Counted from the stretch's first letter, positions 1-8,285 are shown. The stretch is DNA of 64,000 nucleotides from RBG-13-68-16 sp041494245 (GCA_041494245.1 JBGQAK010000008.1:1-64000), one strand, 5' to 3'. The notes: generated by a model from the sequence alone, not told the origin. Numbers and translations are program-made.

Positions 1-6
1 CGGGTC

Positions 7-1185
7 GTGAAGGTGCTGCCCAGTAAACCGGTCACACCACGACCGCCGGAGCAGGCGATGGTGCCGCCACCCTCGTCGATGTACGTGGCAGGAGCGTTGG
101 AGTTGCCGAACACCACGGCGGTGGGTGCCGGCGTGCTCACCCTGGGAGGGGATCGCTTCCTCCACAACTACGGACCCGCTGCCGATGCAGGCAACACCTT
201 CGTCGGCCAACTCGCGGGCAACTTCACCCTGGGTGGGTTGGGCTTGTTTGAAGGGATGTACAACACCGCGGTCGGCTATCAGAGCCTGTCCTCCAACACC
301 ACGGGCTTCTCCAACACCACGAGCGGCTTCCAGAGCCTGTACTTCAACACCACGGGCTCCGACAACACCGCGAGCGGCTACTGGAGCCTGCATGCCAACA
401 CCACGGGTTCCGACAACACCGCGAGCGGCGCCGCGAGCCTGGCCTCCAACACCACGGGCTACTGGAACACCGCGAGCGGGTTTGAGAGCCTGTGGCAGAA
501 CACCACGGGCTTCTCCAACACCGCGAGCGGGTTTCGGAGCCTGTGGCAGAACACCACGGGCTCCTCCAACACCGCGAGCGGCACCTCCGCGGGGTCCACC
601 AACGCCACAGGCTCCAACAACACCTTCCTCGGCGCCTACAGCGACGCGGCCGCCGACAACCTCACCAACGCCACCGCGGTAGGCTATGGCGCCATCGTCA
701 ATGCCTCCAATAAGGTCCGCATCGGCAATGGCTCGGTCTTAGTGATCGAAGGCCAGGTGGCGTGGTCCTTCCCCTCTGACGCGCGGCTCAAGGAGAACAT
801 CCGCGACCTCGACCTCGGGCTCGACTTCGTCCTCCAGCTCCGCCCGGTCTCGTTCACCATGAAGCAGGGCAACGGTCGGACCGACATGGGGTTCCTCGCC
901 CAGGACGTGGAGGCCGTGCTCGGAGATGACTACAACGTGCTCGGGATCGGCGGCGACCAGGATCGTACGCTCTCGCTGCGCGGCACCGATCTGATCGCCC
1001 CGATGGTCAAGGCGATCCAGGAACAGCAGACGCAAATCGCCGACCAGGCCAAGACAGTCCAGACGCAGCAAGTGCAGATCGAGGCGCAGCGTGGCGAGAT
1101 CCAGGAGCTCAAGGCCGCGGTGGAGGCGCTCAGGGCGCGGGTGCAGGCACAAACCGTTCCAGCCCGCACGGCTGACCTTCGCTGA
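7..1185 (+). CDS. Tail-fibre-like protein with 17-residue repeats and C-terminal S74 chaperone domain (5' end uncertain)
   Basis: The last third carries a peptidase S74 intramolecular chaperone domain (SDARLKENI near residue 258, then MGFLAQDVE). In phage tail spikes and bacterial surface fibres this domain drives trimerisation and cuts itself off. Before it lie seven tandem 17-residue units of the form NTASGxxSLxxNTTGxx, which suggests a trimeric beta-roll stalk. The last ~50 residues are a Gln-rich coiled coil (QTQIADQAKTVQTQQ). The family-like sequence begins near residue 27 (VAGALELPNTT). The first 25 residues are Pro-rich with no visible ribosome site, and the frame stays open to the window edge, so the gene may be partial or N-terminally rearranged. 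Surface location is inferred. Confidence 0.75.
   Translation: MKVLPSKPVTPRPPEQAMVPPPSSMYVAGALELPNTTAVGAGVLTLGGDRFLHNYGPAADAGNTFVGQLAGNFTLGGLGLFEGMYNTAVGYQSLSSNTTGFSNTTSGFQSLYFNTTGSDNTASGYWSLHANTTGSDNTASGAASLASNTTGYWNTASGFESLWQNTTGFSNTASGFRSLWQNTTGSSNTASGTSAGSTNATGSNNTFLGAYSDAAADNLTNATAVGYGAIVNASNKVRIGNGSVLVIEGQVAWSFPSDARLKENIRDLDLGLDFVLQLRPVSFTMKQGNGRTDMGFLAQDVEAVLGDDYNVLGIGGDQDRTLSLRGTDLIAPMVKAIQEQQTQIADQAKTVQTQQVQIEAQRGEIQELKAAVEALRARVQAQTVPARTADLR
262..618 (+). repeat. Seven tandem 51-bp coding repeats
   Basis: Seven consecutive 51-bp units each encode 17 residues starting with Asn-Thr and containing NTTG or NATG near position 12. Units 2-6 are closest to each other (NTASG/NTTSG start). 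The register is kept without indels, and the +1 frame is also open through most of the array because of the periodicity. Such arrays change copy number by slippage or recombination. Confidence 0.85.
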
Positions 1186-1215
1186 GTCGCGTACGCCGGT
1201 CCAAGTAGAAACAGG

Positions 1216-1250
1216 AAGGGCCGCGGCATTCGCTGCGGCCCTTTCTCACG
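1216..1250 (+). terminator. Rho-independent terminator after the S74-domain gene
   Basis: A 9-bp perfect stem (AAGGGCCGC at 1216-1224 with GCGGCCCTT at 1235-1243) and a 10-nt loop are followed by a short T/C-rich run. It lies 31 nt past the stop codon of the upstream gene. Confidence 0.7.
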
Positions 1251-1714
1251 TACTCCGGTACCGGCGAGCTCCCTCGCGTTTCGGTGCTTCTCCCGCACAA
1301 TGCCAGCGATGCGCTTGAAGTCCGCAGGCCCAAGGAATACTTCAAGGGAGTCGAAACACCTCCCCGTCCCCAGCCCTGCCAGCCCGGCGGGGGTCAGACG
1401 GGGTGACCTGGTGACGTCCTAGTTGACCGCGCTGCGCCTCCCGTCTTCGTACCCTTGCTGGTGGCCTTCAAGCGTAGCTCGCTGCCCGCCCGCCGCGTGC
1501 CCTCCTGATGCCTTGACACCTCCCCTCAGCGGGGTACTCTCGGTCCAGGTGAGAAAGGAAATTCCTATCCATTTCTGCGATCGGCGGCGTCGCAGGTTCA
1601 CATTCAAACACGCGATACTGCGTTGAATGACGCGACGCTCGCCGGATGAACTCGCTCAGCCAGTGTGGCAGGGCGCTCGGGGGTAGTCCGTGCGCCTCGA
1701 AGAAGGGGGATCAG
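1251..1714. other. Intergenic stretch with no supported gene
   Basis: About 460 bases between the terminator and the cytochrome peroxidase start. Short open frames exist on both strands (for example 1423-1626), but none has family-like sequence or a convincing ribosome site. The only clear signal is the purine-rich Shine-Dalgarno just before 1715. Confidence 0.5.
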
Positions 1715-2929
1715 ATGCTACGCAAGACCGTGCTGCCCGTGATTGCAATCGCGCTGTGCGCGCTACTTCTCCTCGCCGTATCGGCGTGCAGCGGGCCGAC
1801 GCAGACTCAGGGCACAGCGACCACGGACTCCGGTGCGACATCCGCGGCGGCGAGCGCCGCCCGCAAGCCGCTGCCCGCACTCGAGCGATCAGCCAGCTTC
1901 ACTGACAAGCAGTGGCTCGGCAAGCAGTTGTTCTTCGACCCGAATCTGTCCCAGCCACCCGGCCAGGCGTGTATGGACTGTCACGAGCCAGCGGCCGGCT
2001 GGGCCGATCCGAACAAGGATTCGCCGACGTCCGCGGGCAACATCCCAGGTCTCTTCGGCAACCGCAACAGCCCTACTGTGGCGTACGCGTCGTTCAGCCC
2101 GGACTTCCACTACGACGCCGCCAAGACGAGCTACGTCGGCGGGCAGTTCTGGGACGGCCGCGCCAAGAACGTGGCAGACCAGGCCAAAGGCCCCATTCTC
2201 AACCCACTGGAGATGAGCGAGGCCAACATGCAGTCCGTGATCGACGCGGTGAAGGCCGGCCCGTACGCCGACCTCTTCAAGAAAGTCTGGGGTGCGAACG
2301 TCTTCGAGGAGACCGAGACGGCGTATGGCGACGTTGCGGCGTCCATCGCCGAGTACGAGAAGACGAGCGAGGTCAACAGCTTCAGCTCGAAGTACGACGA
2401 CGTCCTGAGGGGCGCGGCAACGCTGACCGATCGGGAGAAGCGTGGCCTCGATCTCTTCAATGGCAAGGCGAGGTGCTCCAAGTGCCACACGAGCGCCGCG
2501 GATCCTGCCAGCGGCAAGGTGCTGTTCACCGACTTCAGTTACGACAACGCGGGCGTGCCAAAGAATCCGGAGAACAAGTTCTACACGCTGGCCGTCAAGT
2601 ACAACCCGGCCGGGAAGGATTTCGTGGACCTTGGCCTCGGCGGCCAGCTGAAGAAGCCAAGCGAGAACGGGAAGTTCAAGGTGCCGTCGCTTCGGAACGT
2701 TGCGCTCACAGCTCCGTACATGCACAACGGCTACTTCACGAGCCTCAAGGACGTCGTGAGGTTCTACAACACGCGCGACGTGGCCTCGGCCCGCTGGCCG
2801 GCGCCCGAAGTCACGGAGAACGTGAATAAGCAGGATATGGGGGACCTGAAGCTCACGGATTCCGAGATCGAGGACATCGTCGCGTTCCTGAACACGCTGA
2901 CCGACAGGAAGTTCCCACCGAGGAGCTGA
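1715..2929 (+). CDS. Diheme cytochrome c peroxidase (MauG/CcpA family) lipoprotein
   Basis: Reduces hydrogen peroxide to water using electrons from small c-type cytochromes, or acts as a MauG-like diheme oxidase, outside the cytoplasmic membrane. Two CxxCH heme sites are visible at residues 86-90 (CMDCH) and 254-258 (CSKCH). The family signature MHNGYFTSLKDVVRFYN lies near residue 335. The N-terminus is a lipoprotein signal with lipobox VSAC (Cys25), followed by a Ser/Thr/Ala-rich linker. The ATG at 1715 is chosen because AGAAGGGGGA sits just upstream and it gives a correct signal peptide; an in-frame start at 1646 would bury the signal. It appears monocistronic, ended by the hairpin at 2998. 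The exact electron donor is unknown. Confidence 0.92.
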   Translation: MLRKTVLPVIAIALCALLLLAVSACSGPTQTQGTATTDSGATSAAASAARKPLPALERSASFTDKQWLGKQLFFDPNLSQPPGQACMDCHEPAAGWADPNKDSPTSAGNIPGLFGNRNSPTVAYASFSPDFHYDAAKTSYVGGQFWDGRAKNVADQAKGPILNPLEMSEANMQSVIDAVKAGPYADLFKKVWGANVFEETETAYGDVAASIAEYEKTSEVNSFSSKYDDVLRGAATLTDREKRGLDLFNGKARCSKCHTSAADPASGKVLFTDFSYDNAGVPKNPENKFYTLAVKYNPAGKDFVDLGLGGQLKKPSENGKFKVPSLRNVALTAPYMHNGYFTSLKDVVRFYNTRDVASARWPAPEVTENVNKQDMGDLKLTDSEIEDIVAFLNTLTDRKFPPRS

Positions 2930-2997
2930 CGCGGCCCGGCTGCTGCGGTGAGACACCGGGAGCCGCGGGGTACACCTGCGCTTTGCAGGGAACCGTT

Positions 2998-3023
2998 GGG
3001 GCGGCTTCGGCCGCCCCTTTCTT
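2998..3023 (+). terminator. UUCG-loop terminator after the peroxidase gene
   Basis: GGGGCGGC (2998-3005), a TTCG tetraloop and GCCGCCCC (3010-3017) form a perfect 8-bp GC stem followed by TTTCTT. TAGACT, a possible -10 box, follows at 3028-3033. Confidence 0.85.
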
Positions 3024-3058
3024 GCGCTAGACTCGGCGTCGAGCAATCGGAGTCGAAC

Positions 3059-3544
3059 ATGAAGCCAATCGACTGGGCAGCGCTCACTGGCATGGTGACC
3101 GGCGTCTCGGCGATCACGCTCTCCATCGCGAACTATTTGCGGGACCGCCCGTGTGTAAAGCTGACGCTTCAATGGGATCAATATGCGGTGCAGTTGTTCC
3201 AAGGCGAGCCAATGTTGCATCCCTTCGACGACCCGAAAAAACTCTGGGGACTCGTCACAGTCACGAACACAGGTCGGCGGCCCATCTACGTCAGCCATGT
3301 TTGCCTGCGTCTGCCCGGCGGCAAGCCACGTCCCTCCCTCGTTCTCAGGGACGGCTTACGGGGCCAGCAGTTAGGAGAGGGAGATCCGCCTCTGGGCTAC
3401 CCGATCGAGCAAGCCGATCTTGTAAAGCACGCCAAGTACTGGCGCAAGATCCGTGCAGAGGTCATCGACTCCACCGGGAAAAGGTGGAGATCCAAGGCAA
3501 CGCGCCGGTGGGTGGCTCCTCCCTCCTGGGCGAAAGCCGAATGA
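3059..3544 (+). CDS. Hypothetical protein with N-terminal membrane segment
   Basis: A 161-residue protein not recognised as a named family. Residues ~8-26 (WAALTGMVTGVSAITLSIA) form one hydrophobic membrane segment. The rest looks like a beta-rich soluble domain with LTLQWDQ and LVTVTNTGRRPIYVSHV, resembling the short domains that follow a single anchor in many integron- or phage-borne hypothetical proteins. The ATG at 3059 is preferred: it lies 25 nt after a TAGACT -10-like box, has a weak GGAG upstream, and starts right at the membrane segment. The in-frame start at 2948 would run through the preceding terminator. Confidence 0.6.
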   Translation: MKPIDWAALTGMVTGVSAITLSIANYLRDRPCVKLTLQWDQYAVQLFQGEPMLHPFDDPKKLWGLVTVTNTGRRPIYVSHVCLRLPGGKPRPSLVLRDGLRGQQLGEGDPPLGYPIEQADLVKHAKYWRKIRAEVIDSTGKRWRSKATRRWVAPPSWAKAE

Positions 3545-3607
3545 AGCGAGCTGCAGGGTCACTGTAGCTAGGCTGCAGTGAGCGTTCACCCTTTCGTCCC
3601 GCGCTTC

Positions 3608-3883
3608 TCACTCCTCCCGCCGATAGGACTCGCCCTCTTTTTCGAAGCCCTGGATCACGAAGACGAAGAACTTAGGCAAATCCAACGCTCCGGCCTTGTC
3701 GCGAAACGGCGCGAGTTCCTTGTTGTCGTATTCAATCCAAGTGCTGTCCCCACACCTTGGACATTTCACCTCCACGGTGATGTGGTCTGCTTTATCCTCA
3801 TCCACTCTGCACGCGTCAATGGTGAGGCCCTCCATGAAACAGGCTCTCCCGTGTGGGTCGGGATGCCAATAGTGCGTGCTCAT
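3608..3883 (-). CDS. Small hypothetical protein with one CPRCG knuckle
   Basis: A 91-residue acidic protein beginning MSTHYWHPDPHGR with a single CxxC knuckle (CPRCGDSTW, residues 41-49). Single knuckles like this often act as half of a zinc site in a dimer. GGAGGA lies 6 nt before the ATG at 3883, which decides the start; the longer open frame to 4348 overlaps the endonuclease gene on the other strand. The function is unknown. It is convergent with the gene at 3059 and divergent from the homing endonuclease at 4094. Confidence 0.55.
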   Translation of the reverse strand: MSTHYWHPDPHGRACFMEGLTIDACRVDEDKADHITVEVKCPRCGDSTWIEYDNKELAPFRDKAGALDLPKFFVFVIQGFEKEGESYRREE

Positions 3884-4093
3884 CGTTATCCTCCGCTTTG
3901 GTGGCTTGAGGGTATCCCATTTCCTCGCGCGCGGGAGGGGAGCCCCTTTCCTTGGCCCGCCCTGCGGCGTCGCTGACTCGTGGTATGCGCGGCCGGCCCA
4001 CCCGAACCGTGGGCCCCCTCCTCGCATGATCGCCCGTTCGGGCCCACGTGCCAAGCCGCGTCGCGCCGCCCTTAGTGGTGATAGCCTGCTAAC

Positions 4094-5323
4094 GTGCCAT
4101 GGGCTCGTCGATTTGACGCCTGTGTTGTGTGCGGTACTAGCGACCGCGAGCATCAATCCCGTGGCCTGTGCGTTGACTGCTACAAGCGTTGGTTGCGCGA
4201 GCGCTTTGCTATTCCTGACGAGGTTGGGCGGCCGCTGCCTTGGGCTCAGAAGCACGCTCAGTGTCGCCTTTGTGGCACCACAGAGGTTCCTCACCGTGCT
4301 CGAGGTCTCTGCGTCAACTGCTATACGAAGTGGCTGAACGCGCGGCACTCATCGCACATGAACAGCGCGACGCGCACCAGCGGATTGTCGGCCAGACTAT
4401 CGGCGCACGAACTGCGACTCGACTACTGGGGCCGAGGAATGTCGTTAGGTGACCTTGCGCGCAAACATGGATGCAGCCGAGTGCACATCCTGCACCTGCT
4501 GAAACAGCATGGGATCCCGACGCGCTCGAAGTCGGAAGCGCGCACACTTGCGTTGGAACGCGGGAAACTGGCATTTGATCGCAACACCGCCGAGGGGAGC
4601 AGCAAAAGGGTGGTGCTGGAGCGGCAGACGCTTGACCGCTTTTTTTTCAAGTCATGGTCTCCGGCAATGGCCTATGTCCTTGGGGTCATATACACAGATG
4701 GGAGCCTCCACCCTGGCCGTGCCCGCGAACCGGGCGCTAAGACGACGCCCACCAGCCCCCGAGTGAGCGTCAGCCAGAAGGAGCCAGAACTGCTCCTGAA
4801 AGTGTTAGCACTATTGGGGAGTAATGCGCGGCTGATGCACTCCGAGAAGAGAGGTATTAGCGGGGCGCTTTACTTCTTCCACCTGAATGGCGAGGAAGTC
4901 TACCAAGACCTCCTAAACCTTGGTCTCACCGCGCGGAAAAGCCTTACGATACAATTCCCGCCAATGCCGGTCGAATGCATTCGGCACTTCGTTCGTGGAT
5001 GCTGGGACGGAGATGGAAGCGTCTACGTATTGCGCGACAGGCCAAGCAGCGGGACCGCCTCGTACCTGTCGGGATCTCGCCGCTTCGTGGACCAACTCAA
5101 TGCGGCCCTTCATTCCCTCGGGTTGCCATTGGCGACAATTCACACAGACCGGAGATCGGGCGCGTCTTACATCAAGTACCACGGCCGGAACTGCGTGCGG
5201 CTGTTCCACCTTCTCTACGACGGTGTTGATGAAACCACCTATCTATCCAGGAAGTACTCCAGATTCAAGCAAATTGCGGACTGGTTTGAGGCCAAGGATG
5301 AGCTTGTGAGCGCGCCCGACTGA
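4094..5323 (+). CDS. Free-standing LAGLIDADG-type homing endonuclease with two zinc knuckles
   Basis: A DNA endonuclease-like protein of 409 residues. Two LAGLIDADG-like helices are visible: VLGVIYTDGS (~195-204) and FVRGCWDGDGS (~299-309). Each ends in the acidic residue expected to bind metal, so the protein could act as a monomer with two half-domains. The N-terminus has two copies of a CxxCG...RGLCxxCY knuckle (Cys10/13/26/29 and Cys57/60/73/76), then a helix-turn-helix-like stretch (SLGDLARKHGCSRVHILHLL, 117-136). It is not inside an intron or intein that I can see. The start is a GTG with a poor ribosome site. Its native target and activity are unknown. Confidence 0.72.
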   Translation: MPWARRFDACVVCGTSDREHQSRGLCVDCYKRWLRERFAIPDEVGRPLPWAQKHAQCRLCGTTEVPHRARGLCVNCYTKWLNARHSSHMNSATRTSGLSARLSAHELRLDYWGRGMSLGDLARKHGCSRVHILHLLKQHGIPTRSKSEARTLALERGKLAFDRNTAEGSSKRVVLERQTLDRFFFKSWSPAMAYVLGVIYTDGSLHPGRAREPGAKTTPTSPRVSVSQKEPELLLKVLALLGSNARLMHSEKRGISGALYFFHLNGEEVYQDLLNLGLTARKSLTIQFPPMPVECIRHFVRGCWDGDGSVYVLRDRPSSGTASYLSGSRRFVDQLNAALHSLGLPLATIHTDRRSGASYIKYHGRNCVRLFHLLYDGVDETTYLSRKYSRFKQIADWFEAKDELVSAPD

Positions 5324-5583
5324 GCAGCGCGCTCGGGCCAGGCATTTCAATTCCGGGCGAAACTCCCGTGCACACCAAGGGCGAGTGGGTCGGAGCCCAA
5401 GACTTGTGTTGGCGAAGGGGTGGCGTCACCATGCCAGCCGTCCGAGCCCCTGCACCGGACCCGGCCGCGGGCGCGTCCAACTTGTTGGGTAGGGGAGTAT
5501 GCTGGACAGGCAAACTGCGCGAATGTTGCGGGGATGCTGAAGCAAGGGGTTAGAGGCCGAGTTGACCGGGAGGAGAAATGTAG

Positions 5584-6156
5584 ATGGTCAGGTACGAGTG
5601 GATTCAGCCCGCAACTATTGAGGCTATCACCTTCACCTGCGGCTTCTGTGGCGCCCGTGTTGGACCCAATCGTGGCTACCTCGGCAATTTTGCAGGCGGC
5701 AGAAACGGCCGCATCTTGATCTGTCCGAACTGCACCCAACCTACCTTTTTTGCGACCGATGACTCTCAATACCCTGCCGTACGCATGGGCCGCGACGTAC
5801 AGGGTATCAGCGACGATGGCGTGCGTGCCCTTTATGACGAGGCGCGGGACTGCACGACTGTTTGCGCCTATACCGCCGCTGTGCTCGTCTGCCGCAAGAT
5901 CCTAATGAACCTTGCCGCCCAACACGGAGCTCCAGCCGGCCAGTCCTTCGTGAGTTACATAGACTTCCTAGGACAGAAAGGCTATGTGCCGCCAAACGGA
6001 AGAGCATGGGTTGACGAAATCCGACAGAAGGGCAACGAGGCAACCCATGAAATCGCTCGTATGGGGCCGCTCGACGCAAAACGCCTACTCACCTTCGTCG
6101 AGATGCTCTTGCGGTTCGACTTCGAGTTTCCCACGATGGTTAACCCAGCGCCCTGA
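5584..6156 (+). CDS. DUF4145-like protein with zinc ribbon
   Basis: A 190-residue protein. Four cysteines (19, 22, 47, 50; CGFC and CPNC) form an N-terminal zinc ribbon. The C-terminal half has the helical pattern of DUF4145: a YDEARDC helix, a VLVCRKILMNLA helix, and the motif WVDEIRQKGNEATHE with the conserved R-x-x-GN-x-x-H. DUF4145 domains are often fused to or found near restriction and other defence enzymes, so a defence-related role is possible but not shown. GGGAGGAG is placed well before the ATG. It is followed 10 nt later by the remains of a second small gene (6167-6552). Confidence 0.72.
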   Translation: MVRYEWIQPATIEAITFTCGFCGARVGPNRGYLGNFAGGRNGRILICPNCTQPTFFATDDSQYPAVRMGRDVQGISDDGVRALYDEARDCTTVCAYTAAVLVCRKILMNLAAQHGAPAGQSFVSYIDFLGQKGYVPPNGRAWVDEIRQKGNEATHEIARMGPLDAKRLLTFVEMLLRFDFEFPTMVNPAP

Positions 6157-6166
6157 GGGGGTCGCC

Positions 6167-6552
6167 TTGAAGCTCGAGGAATTCGTGGCCCAGGCAATCC
6201 AGGAGGTTGTGGCAAGCGTGAAGGCCGCCCAGGATCCGGCCAGAAAATGCGACGGAATCGTTAACCCGGTACGCTCCCAGGACGCGACTAGAGCGTAGAC
6301 GAAAGAAATCGAATTCGACATCGCTGTGACCACAAGTGAGGGTGCTGAGGCAAGGGAGGCGGCGGGATTTGGGTCGGGGCGATTGGCCTTGGTTCAAGCG
6401 GCCGGGTTGAGTCGACTACCGCCAACGTGAGCCGGATTAAGTTCAGCGTTCCGGTTGAACTTCCGGGGCTCAATCCGCAGCATGAGTACAACCTAAGGGA
6501 TCTGGCCCGGATCAAGGCGGCGACGGACCGAACCGAGCCAGGTCGGGAGTAA
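6167..6552 (+). pseudogene. Broken small hypothetical gene (in-frame TAG plus frameshift)
   Basis: Reading from TTG 6167 gives LKLEEFVAQAIQEVVASVKA up to an in-frame TAG at 6296-6298. The same frame then continues with EIEFDIAVTTSEGAEA. Around 6371 the sense reading moves to another frame (VGAIGLGSSGRVEST, then VSRIKFSVPVELPG) and ends at TAA 6550. Together the pieces rebuild one ~125-residue protein of a common small uncharacterised type (a helix of EF-x-x-x-L-x-Q-I form, an IEFDVAV strand, a VGAIGLG turn and a final SRIKFSVPV strand). I recall this pattern from memory and give it no family name. Two independent lesions indicate a decayed gene, unless one is a sequencing error. Confidence 0.65.
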
Positions 6553-6620
6553 CTGCTGGTGCTGAGCCCTCGAGCCGGCGACGACCCGCCTGTGGAAAAG
6601 GACATGCTCACCAAAAGGGA

Positions 6621-6648
6621 ACGGGCGGCTTCGGCCGCCCGTTTCTCT
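6621..6648 (+). terminator. UUCG-loop terminator
   Basis: ACGGGCGGC (6621-6629), TTCG and GCCGCCCGT (6634-6642) form a 9-bp perfect stem followed by TTCTCT. It closes the pseudogene region. A TAGCCT box lies 5 nt beyond the T tract, the same arrangement as at 2998. Confidence 0.85.
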
Positions 6649-6695
6649 CGACTAGCCTCGAGAAGTAAGATCGGTCACCACCATCGGAGGCCCCT

Positions 6696-6947
6696 ATGGA
6701 AAGGCTCTTGGAGAACCTTCCCGCGCTGCTCTTTGCAGCCCTGGCGATCATCCTGTGGTTTGCCGTCGCCTTCGCCATCCTGCGCATGGACCGGACCACC
6801 CGGGATCTCTTGGTCGAGGTCCAGAAGATCACTGCCGCACTGCTCCTCGCGCACGGTCTGGTCGAGGGTCCGAAGGTGAAGGGCAAGCCGCGCATCGTGC
6901 GGGCGGCCGACCATCCGCGGGGCGCCGCTCCCGGATCCGGCGCGTGA
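6696..6947 (+). CDS. Small single-pass membrane protein
   Basis: An 83-residue protein with one strong membrane helix (residues ~10-29, LLFAALAIILWFAVAFAILR), then an amphipathic helix (TTRDLLVEVQKITAALLLAH) and a basic, Pro/Gly-rich tail. CGGAGG sits 5 nt before the ATG, and a possible TAGCCT -10 lies at 6653. The shape resembles small membrane-tethered coiled-coil proteins, but I recognise no family. It is convergent with the epimerase gene and 123 nt from it. Confidence 0.6.
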   Translation: MERLLENLPALLFAALAIILWFAVAFAILRMDRTTRDLLVEVQKITAALLLAHGLVEGPKVKGKPRIVRAADHPRGAAPGSGA

Positions 6948-7070
6948 GGCGCTCGGGATGCGTCCGGGCGCCACGTTCGCCGGCGCCGCCCGGCGGCTGC
7001 TCGGATTCTGGAAGCTCGAGGCGATTGCAGCCGTCGCCGAGACCGGCTCGACCGCCGCACTCATCGGCGG

Positions 7071-8285
7071 CTACGCTACCGCCTGCAGCTTCCTCACAAT
7101 CGCGGGTTCCATCTCGACCCCGAGCCCTGGTGTGTCGGGAAGCGTGACGACCCCGCGCTCGACCTTCATGCCGCCGGAGCAGGGATCGACCGTCATCTCG
7201 TGGTACGCATCGAGGTCGGCCCAGCGGATGATCGCCTGCGACATGACGACGTGCGCCGCGGCCGTGAGCGCGAGGCGGGTCTCGGCCATGCAGCCGACCA
7301 TGCAGGGCACGTTGGCGGCAGCGGCGATGTGCGCCAGGCGGACCGCGGGCAGCACGCCGCCGGCCTTCATCAGCTTGATGTTGATCATGTCGAAGGCGTC
7401 GTGACGCAGACCCTCGATGGCGTCGTGCGGCGAGTGCACCGCCTCGTCGGCCATGATCGGAACCGGCGAGCCGGCGCGGACGCGATGGAGGCCGTTCCAG
7501 TCCCACGCCTTCACCGGCTGCTCGCAGAACTGGAGGCCGTAGGGCGCGATGCCGCGCAGCGCCACCAGAGCGTCGGACACGCTCCAACCCTCGTTGGCAT
7601 CGCACCGGAGTTGCACGTTCGGACCGACCGCCTCGCGAATGGCGCGGACGCGCTCGATGTCGAGTCCCGGCGCCTCACCGAGCTTGATCTTGATCGCCGG
7701 GAAGCCCTCCCGCACGAACTCGACGGCGAGGCGGGCCATCTCCTCCGGCGGGTTGAGGAAGACCGTGCAGTCCGTCTCGAAGGAGTCTTTCGCCGCGCCG
7801 AGCAGCCGGTAAACGGGTTGCCCGGCGATCTTGCCGCACAGGTCCCAGAGCGCCATCTCGAACGCCGCGATGATCCCGGCAGAGGCCGGCGAGGTGGCGA
7901 TCATCGCGTCGAGGAGCCGCGGCAGCTCGAACGGGTCGCGGCCGAGCAGCAGGGAGCCGAGCGGCCGCGCGAGGGCGAGGTCGGAGGCCTGGGTCTCGCT
8001 CATCACCGGCGAGTACGCCGAGACCTCGCCGTAGCCGACCGTGCCGTCGGAGGTGCGCAGGCGGACCAGGACGTTGTCCGCGTTGACCGGGACCGCGAAG
8101 GCGACTTTCGCCAGCGAGCGCAGGGGCACGCTGAACGGCGCCGCCTCGACGCTGGTGATGGTAGGCCGCCGTTTCTTCTCGGCCTGTGCCGCCGCGAAGA
8201 GCGAGACCGGCATGAGAGCGCCAAACCCGCTGGCCACACCACCGCCTGCCACAGCGCGCAAAAAGCCCTTCCTGGTGATCTTCAT
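7071..8285 (-). CDS. Tat-exported enolase-superfamily enzyme (dipeptide epimerase-like)
   Basis: Member of the muconate-lactonizing / dipeptide epimerase subgroup, whose members abstract the alpha proton of a carboxylate. Active-site residues are in place: the Lys pair in AIKIKLG (199, 201), metal ligands Asp229 (RCDANEGW), Glu255 (FCEQP) and Asp280 (MADEA), and the second catalytic Lys at 304 or 307 (INIKLMKAGG). A KxK plus a distal Lys fits an L-Ala-D/L-Glu or related dipeptide epimerase. The N-terminus (TRKGFLRAVAGGG, then a hydrophobic stretch) is a Tat-type signal with an Arg-Lys pair. That is unusual, because most relatives are cytoplasmic. It lies downstream of, and probably with, the serine hydrolase gene. 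Confidence 0.85.
   Translation of the reverse strand: MKITRKGFLRAVAGGGVASGFGALMPVSLFAAAQAEKKRRPTITSVEAAPFSVPLRSLAKVAFAVPVNADNVLVRLRTSDGTVGYGEVSAYSPVMSETQASDLALARPLGSLLLGRDPFELPRLLDAMIATSPASAGIIAAFEMALWDLCGKIAGQPVYRLLGAAKDSFETDCTVFLNPPEEMARLAVEFVREGFPAIKIKLGEAPGLDIERVRAIREAVGPNVQLRCDANEGWSVSDALVALRGIAPYGLQFCEQPVKAWDWNGLHRVRAGSPVPIMADEAVHSPHDAIEGLRHDAFDMINIKLMKAGGVLPAVRLAHIAAAANVPCMVGCMAETRLALTAAAHVVMSQAIIRWADLDAYHEMTVDPCSGGMKVERGVVTLPDTPGLGVEMEPAIVRKLQAVA

Noticed and set aside
1..125. Minus-strand reading of the left edge that looks protein-like (GNSNAPATYIDEGGG)
   Set aside because: Too short, cut by the edge, and overlapping the family-like plus-strand frame; kept only as a hint that the 5' end is rearranged.
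1889..3298. Minus-strand frame of 469 codons over the peroxidase
   Set aside because: Arg/Val/His-rich antisense translation of a high-GC coding region; the plus strand has both heme motifs.
3884..4348. Upstream extension of the minus-strand CPRCG gene
   Set aside because: It would overlap the endonuclease gene; the ATG at 3883 has a good ribosome site.
5308..5334. Inverted repeat GAGCGCGC / GCGCGCTC at the end of the endonuclease gene
   Set aside because: No T tract and partly inside the coding end; not a convincing terminator.
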